From Populus alba (taxonomy: Eukaryota > Streptophyta > Magnoliopsida > Malpighiales > Salicaceae), in the NCBI RefSeq assembly GCF_005239225.2, contig NC_133297.1, forward strand, positions 20,869,882 through 20,933,881: a stretch of DNA of 64,000 nucleotides. Direction: 5' to 3'. The position numbers were made by a program, and so were the translations under genes. How positions within the stretch are numbered: the first letter of the stretch is position 1; every line of letters starts with the position of its first letter. Below the pieces are notes generated by a model. The model was not told where the DNA came from, made no database searches, and saw only the letters and a list, made by a program, of their open reading frames with translations. Below are positions 57,844 through 64,000 of the stretch, one piece after another.

Positions 57844-58949
57844 TGTCGCACGTTTGCAACGTTGCGGCGATCGTCCACCCTCAAGGGAAAAATGAATGGT
57901 CTATTTTCTAGCAAATGCGGCGAGACAAGGAATTCTTGTCTTTTATCAATGGAAAATTTGAATAGGAGTCGCCACCAAGTATTCTGGTCACTAGGAACCC
58001 TAACTGGTCTCAGAGATCGGGTACGGTGACTGGTTGCGTAAAGGGAAGGTTTTAGCACACCAACTACGCCCTACCTAAGGTAGGCTGCATTTTTTTAATG
58101 TCTGATAAAATCTAAGGTCTTGTTGTGGTTTCTAATTGTTGGTCCTGTCTGTCGAAGATTTAAGAAAAACCCTCATCTATAAGGAAGTTCTTATCTTAAT
58201 AGGGTAAAACCTAATTGTTCTATGTTGTCAACAAAAAATACATTTCTTTTATCAGGAATACGTTTTACGTATAAATTCATAATCCATGATACTAAAACAA
58301 AACAAAATAAAATTTTTGTTGTTTTTTAAATTTTGGCCAATGTTCTTTTGGCTTTAATAAATTGGTTATTAAAACCAAAATGCATGCTAAAACATTATTT
58401 TTTGATGTATGAAAAATACAATATGATTTTTTAGCTTTGAGACACTTGGTCTTATGTACAAAAACATTTTTCTTTTTTTTTCAGTTTTTTTTGTATTTTT
58501 GAAAGTTTTGATGAAAACTAGGTATTTTAATACCAGATTTGTATTTTTACGATGTGAAATACTACCTGATATTAATCAAAATAACATAAAAACTACATGG
58601 GCTAGGCAGCACCTGGTCCAACTATATGGGTCGGGCTTAGCCCAGCCCACATTAGTTGGTTACTGTGCATGGGCACAGTAACTAACTTCTCCTCACCTGC
58701 AGACATGCACTGTGCATGTCTTGCATGGCGAGGGAAGAAATGAAGGCAAAATAAAAGGGAAAAGGGTTTACCTGGAGACGCCTCAGTCGTCCAATAATGG
58801 CCAGCGGTGGTTCCAGCGGCGGTCCTTCTTCTTCCCTTCTCTGCAATATGCTCTGGTTTTTTCCTCTCCTTTCAGTTTTTTCCCTCTAGTTTGCTCTTCA
58901 TTCTTCCCCTCTTTCTTCTCTCTCGTTCTGTCCTCTCTCTTCTCTCCTG

Positions 58950-59000
<51 letters not shown>

Positions 59001-60081
59001 CATTCTTCCCCTTCCCCTGTTTTTATAGGCAAAAACAGGGGAGGGAGACGTGGCTAGGGCGTCCATTGTGCTGCCGCCCCTTTACCGCTCTTTCAACACC
59101 TGGAAAAGGGGGTTATGTTGGCGTCTTTTTAAACTCTTCGGGGGGAGGGAAGTCGGTGAGAAACAAAGGAGAAAAGAAAATCTTCTTCCCCTGTTCCCTG
59201 CACGTCCAAGGGAAAAAGATGATGGTGCCGTTCAAAATGGCACCGTTTTGGGTTTGGTTTTTTTTCTTTTTTAATAGTGCATGAAACGACGTCGTTTTGG
59301 ACAAAACGCGACGTTTCCTTTTAAAGGAAAAGGTGGCAAAATGTGTCAGAGTTCACATTGGTCCTCAATTTATGATTTGTTCAATCGCGTCCTTAATTGC
59401 AATTTTAATTGTAAAAATCAATTCAATTATATCCCTGCCATATTCAAACAGCAACCCTGAAGTTGGTCGTCTTTTTCGCTTTGGTCCTTGATCTCGAATT
59501 AGTTCAATTTGACCCTCAATTGAGCAATAAACTTCTAATTTCTTCAATTGGCCCCCTGGTCCGGTTTTAATTCTTGCCCCTCTATTTACACGCTTTTTCT
59601 ATTTTGATTCTTGGTTTTAGATTTCTCCAATTAAGTCCCTAATTGGCCATTAAACTTCAATATTTATGCAATTAAGCTCCTAATTTGACCAAATTAACTC
59701 TCAAAAATTATAATTTGACCCCAGAACCTTAATTTCTTCCACTTAAAGCTCAAATTAACTCCAAAATCAAATTTTCTTGCAATTAAAACCTCTATAAATT
59801 CAATTAATGCCCCAATAAAATTTAATTGAGTCCATAAACATCAAATTTTGGACTTTTCTTCCTCAAATTGAATTTTCTTTGTCAACAGGGCTATCATCAG
59901 TCAATAAAATACTACCAAATTTTAATCTTTGTAATTTTGAACCTCCTCAACCAATTTTTGATATTTTCTAAGCGTTTTGGCATCTTTTTTTCACTGTTAT
60001 ATTTTTTAGATAATATTTTTTTTTGTGTTTTTTTTTGTATTTTTTTATTTTTTGTGAGGGGACCAAAAATGGGTAACAACA
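57844..60081 (-). mobile_element. LTR of the Tat/Ogre-type element (about 2.24 kb)
   Basis: On the minus strand it begins TGTTGTTACCCATTTTTGGT and ends CGTGCGACA, next to the primer site, so it is the 5' LTR. It contains a (TC)n tract, a palindromic ACGACGTCGT (about 59285-59294), GGACGACTCC-like motifs, and a long AATTGA/CAATTAA-rich region (59340-59870). The ORFs on either strand are low-complexity artefacts. Confidence 0.75.
58954..58997. repeat. (TC)n microsatellite
   Basis: About 22 uninterrupted TC units inside the LTR; gives false Ser/Leu-rich and Arg/Glu-rich frames. Confidence 0.95.
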
Positions 60082-61570
60082 GTGACAGTAATGACGATGA
60101 TAGATTTTGAAGAGAAAACTATTCAAGGATGCTTAGAAACTAGGATGGGTTTGGATTTTAGGTGTTTTAAGGGAAACAATAAGGTGTTTGATGGTTTTTT
60201 TAGAGATATAAAAGCTGAGGGTGTCGATTTAGAGAGAGAGAGAGTGTTCTTGTATCACACTTTCATATCTTCTATGTTAGCGATACTTCCATCACTTGAC
60301 AATTCACATGAAAGACCATTCACCTTGAACAGATATACATTCAAGATGCTACCCAAAATAACAATATCATTACGCAAACTTTCATTCATTCATATAATAT
60401 CTAACATTCGCTAACTAAGAAGCATAGATGTGGATCACCTGCCTGCAGTAGAAGCTTTACTTGTGCTTCGTTGCTGCTGCACCACGCTTGTGGTCCCTCT
60501 TGTAATCATAGGCACATCTCATAAATTATCCTCATTCAAGGATACATTTCATAATAACCATATTAACAGCCAATATAAGTCTTTCTTTCAATTATTCCTT
60601 TCTTTATATCTTACGTTTTTCTCATTACACCCATTAATATTGTCAATCTTTATCCAACCATAGTTATCATTATAAATTTCCATTTCGAACATGGCTCATT
60701 TCTTTTGGAAGCTAAGATGTAATATCATATGTTTCCAGAAAGGAAAAGACTCAATTTTCACCCTTAATACGTCTAAATAATCGCTTTAGTGACTTTCTGA
60801 ATCTACCAACAGAGGTCGCATTCAACCTCTTATCAGATTTTTGACTATATCTGAAGTTCTAGAACTCTGTTTCAAAGAAGGTTGGTATCCTTGGAAAGCT
60901 AAAACACAGGGCTACAAGTCCTTTGAAGGGAGGAGAACATAGTTCTGCTATCAAGACATTCGAAATTACTCGTCAATAAATCAGACCTTCTGCCCTATAA
61001 GGTCTATCATGACTCATTCTCGGTTGGTGACTCATAACGAATCAGACTTACTGCCCTATAGGGTTTGTCATGACTCATTCTCAATTAATGACCCATAACT
61101 GGAGTCTTATAGCTCCAAATTGAGTAAAACAAATCTTCTTATTCAACATCTAAAACTACAATTCCTATAAAGGAACCTGATCCTAATTCCCTCATCCTCC
61201 TACCCAAATTCTCTCTGAAGGTCAGGAGATAAATCTGTCTAGATTCGTTAATCTATCCATTTACACACAACATCCACAATTTAGCTTTCTATCTTTTATC
61301 TAAAACCCTAACCATATCACATACTATATAAGAGTGCCAACAATACCATTTATAAGCCAATTTACTCTATTTATTTCAATCTCCCCTCCTAACATCAAAA
61401 TAGAACTTTTTTTTTTATCGATTCTACTAACTTTTCGAATAATATTCTTCTAAACACAATCCTTGCTACTTTATCATGTATTTTTCCTTATTTCGATACA
61501 ATTAAACACATGCCATCAAACTAAATATGCCAAATTAAGCATCCTCCCCCTTAGATGCATAATTGGTCGA
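60082..61570. other. Repeat-derived region without a gene
   Basis: No coding family recognised. A 61-bp tandem duplication lies at 60979-61100 (marker CTGCCCTATARGGT, then CATGACTCATTCTC). The segment at 60430-60500 (CACCTGCCTGC...TGCACCACGC) resembles 22565-22640 inside the 3.35-kb LTR in layout, so it may be LTR-derived. Confidence 0.4.
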
Positions 61571-62696
61571 AAGCATGGTGACACGACCAAAAGATTGATG
61601 TCTTCTTCCAAGTGCAGGAGTGTCGAAGTAATAAATAACCCGGCAAGACCGGGGTCGAACCACAGGGAGGTTAACTATATAAATTATAAATAACAACACA
61701 ACAACAACAACAACAACAATAATAATAATTAGTAGTAGTAATAATGATAATGATAGTAATAATAGTAATAGTAATAATAAAGAGGACTTTAAGATGTATA
61801 ATTAATGTGAGGATTAAACAATGATAAAAACGAATGTCAGGTTAGAGGATCCACTAATGGTACTTCAAACAAGTATAATATAAACTCTGATTACTCAACT
61901 GGAAACCACACACAAAAGAGGTTCCAACCAGATTTTAAATTGATAACATGATTTATCTTATTCAAGTAATGCCAATACTTGTAAATATTATCAGGTATTC
62001 ATGGTGATAGCTTATGTTAACAATAAATCAAGTACCTTTCATAGCTCAGGTGTAGGTTATACCATACGGTTGGGCTATGAAAGTGCCAAGATTTTTTTGT
62101 ACCAAGGGTTGTTCAACACAAATCTAGATTAACCATTTAACAAGCAAGGTATTAAGAGTGAGCAAGATAATAAATATAAAACATGTTAGTATCAATCATT
62201 AAAGTCCATGTGGAGTTTATACTATACTTATTCTTACACCATTAGTGTAATATTTTCACCTTGATATAATAGATTTAGCTAAACATAATGAAAGAAAGAA
62301 ACATAAATAAACAAGATAAGAACATAATTCTATAAGGAAAGGAAATGAAAAGCACAAACAAGAGATTAATATAACATAAAATAAAACTTAAACATTACAA
62401 AATATAAAGAAAGAGAGCAAGAGCATGATCTTGATCTGAAAACTGAGATGCCTAAATGCATGGCAAATGCCTCCTTTTATAGGCTAAAATTTGGAACTAT
62501 TGATTTGATGACTAATTGTTGAGTGGGTGGCCAACTCTTGACTTGGTGAAAATCCTTATCTTCTTGTCTGAATAAAACATCATTGCTAACATCATAACTG
62601 GAACCAGATATACACATGAAAGTTCTAGGAAATTATCTTATCTTTTCCAGAAAAAAAAAATTGAGGTCATTTGGACTTCTAGAACTCGAGATATGG
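61570..62696 (-). mobile_element. LTR-like sequence of an Athila-type element, inside gag
   Basis: Contains GGGGTCGAACCACAGGGAGG (61650-61669), parallel to GGGGTCGATCCCACGAGGAA near one end of the other Athila LTR, and near its other end TTCTAGAACTCGAGATATGG. It breaks the gag frame after AINTQ at about 62697. Simple repeats (ACAAC)n and (AAT)n are at 61690-61780. The ends are not TG/CA, so it is probably truncated or rearranged. Confidence 0.5.
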
Positions 62697-63888
62697 GTTG
62701 AGTGTTGATTGCCTCTTGCTTTTCAATGAATGCATGCAATGTTTCCTCAAGATTTCTTCTAGGAGGTGAAGCATAAGAAGGTGCATATCCATGAGAATTT
62801 TGGAAATTATGGTGTGCTTGAAACGGTGGCTGTGAAGTTTGTGCATTATTATTATCACTCTTCCAACTTAAATTTGGGGTGGTTTTCTCCAACCAGGGTT
62901 GTATGTTTGTGAGTATGGTTATGATTGGGCCTTTGAAAACTGTTTAAAGCATGAGCTTGTTCATAGAGGCATTCCCTAAAAAGAAGGCAAAGTTGGACAA
63001 TCATTTGTTGAGTGTTCATTGGTTTCACAGATTTGACACACAATGTCTTGAACAGATTTTAAGTGACTACTCTTTTTCAATTCAAGTGCTTCGACTTTTT
63101 CTAGCTAAAGATGCAAACTTGGCTTAGAGGTCATAATCTTCCTTAAGGTTATGCATACCTCCACTAGATGTATGAGGTTGAGTTTTACTTGGTGCCTCAT
63201 AAAAAACCTGTGGTGTCCTAATTTTAAGCATTTTCGACTTGCAAGTCTAGGTACTCCATTGCTTCATTAGGGTCTTTATCTTCAAAAGCTCCATTACACA
63301 TCAATTCAACCATTTGTCTATCTCTAGGTGTTAACCCTTCATAAAAATGTGAAACCAATCTCCATGTTTCAAAACCATGATGAGGGCAAGTATTAAGCAA
63401 GTCCCGATACCTATCCTAACATTGGTAAAATGTTTCTCCTAGCTTTTGAGTGAAAGTGATGATTTGTCTCTTGAAAGAGTTTGTTCTGTGAGACGAAAAA
63501 AACTTCTTTAAAAATTATTGTTGCATTTCATCCCAAGCACGAACAGATCCTGGTCTCAAATTTTATAGCCATGTTTTAGCTTTATCTTTTAATGAAAAAG
63601 GAAAAATTTTAATCTAATGGTGTTCATGCTACAATTTGAGTCATTATAGGTGTTACAGACCTCCTCAAATTCCTTTAAATGCAAGTATGGATTTTCTAGG
63701 TCTAAGCTATGATAAAAAGGTAAAAGTTGAATAATGTATGGCTTAAAATTGAAATGAGATGCATCAGGAGAGAAAACTATGCATGAGGGTGCACTTGTTC
63801 TTATGGGATTCATGTGGTCTCTAAGTGTTCTCATACGATTATTCTCATTATTCTCATTATGAAGCGATTGATTATCTTCTTCGGCCAT
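62697..63888 (-). pseudogene. Athila-type gag pseudogene (second element)
   Basis: Starts at about 63888 (MAEEDNQSLHNENNENNRMR) and reads TLRDHMNPIRTSAPSCIVFS, FNFKPYIIQLLPFYHSLDLE, NPYLHLKEFEEVCNTYND. It goes on in other frames and past stops through SLKDKAKTWL, FLKKFFSSHRTNSFKRQI, LNTCPHHGFETWRLVSHFYEGL, a CCHC-type knuckle CQICETNEHSTNDC (about 63010-63050), and FRECLYEQAHALNSFQRPN. It is a different Athila subfamily from the element at 38294-45551. Cut at its 3' side by the LTR-like segment. Confidence 0.8.
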
Positions 63889-64000
63889 ATTTTCTGAAAA
63901 TGATGAGGATACCCTACAAAGTCTACCACTTAATGTATGTGACCAAACTCTCATGCACATGTAAGAGGAGAATAAAGGAAGAAAAGAAAAGAGAAGAAAA
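63889..64000 (-). other. Leader sequence upstream of the second Athila gag
   Basis: Window edge; purine-rich on the plus strand. The frame continues open upstream of the gag ATG. Nothing more can be said. Confidence 0.4.

Noticed and set aside
58712..59284. 190-codon frame with a long Ser/Leu run, and the overlapping Arg/Glu frame
   Set aside because: Created by a (TC)n microsatellite inside an LTR.

Overview
This is a plant nuclear DNA window, from a eudicot and probably a woody one. The evidence is two intact spliced nuclear genes with GT-AG introns, a block of inserted plastid DNA, and many Ty3/gypsy LTR retrotransposons and AT-rich satellites. Some repeat styles (for example AGTTTTRAAAC-type short elements rich in CCCGG) look familiar from poplar-like genomes, but I cannot prove the species. 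Nothing here is bacterial: the tRNA, atpA, atpF, rps12, rps7 and ndhB sequences at the start are decayed nuclear copies of chloroplast genes.

Layout. 1-6485: plastid-derived DNA made of two pieces that are not adjacent in a normal plastome. One is trnS-GCU/trnG-UCC/trnR-UCU/atpA/atpF (large single copy region); the other is rps12 3' end/rps7/ndhB (inverted repeat). Each protein gene carries stops, frameshifts or truncation. 6486-10390: a minus-strand Ty3/gypsy element (RT, RNase H, integrase) broken by the plastid junction, by a nested LTR and by a 278-bp MITE-like element. 11367-13374: an intact six-exon gene for a thylakoid lumen protein like Arabidopsis MPH2 (16.5 kDa lumenal protein). 14500-14840: a prohibitin pseudogene fragment and an unrecognised coding scrap. 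16590-20640: two decayed chromovirus-type gypsy 3' halves in tandem, one split by a 774-bp MITE-like element. 20940-25370: a minisatellite split by a 3.35-kb noncoding LTR with a perfect 5-bp target duplication; the LTR is packed with hairpin-forming CpG-rich tandem repeats. 27743-31942: an intact twelve-exon gene for a DUF21/CBS (CNNM-like) membrane protein close to Arabidopsis At1g47330.

32800-64000 is repeat territory. It holds a gypsy RNase H/integrase remnant with a nested 3' LTR, a ~155-bp satellite (36000-37715), and a ~160-bp dimeric AT-rich satellite (37716-54503). That second satellite is interrupted by an Athila-type element (38294-45551) and switches orientation at a palindromic junction near 48563. 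Next come a 500-base assembly gap, a Tat/Ogre-type gag with primer site and LTR (55731-60081), and a second Athila gag with LTR-like sequence (61570-63888).

How it fits together. Only the two nuclear genes look functional. The most informative structures are the Athila derivative, whose gag-protease frame is joined in frame to the integrase tail with most of RT, RNase H and integrase missing; the satellite inversion; the hairpin-rich LTR; and the chimeric plastid insertion. I found no evidence for a new enzymatic or defence system. Exon boundaries, target duplications and element ends were read by eye; family names rest on motif recognition, not on searches.
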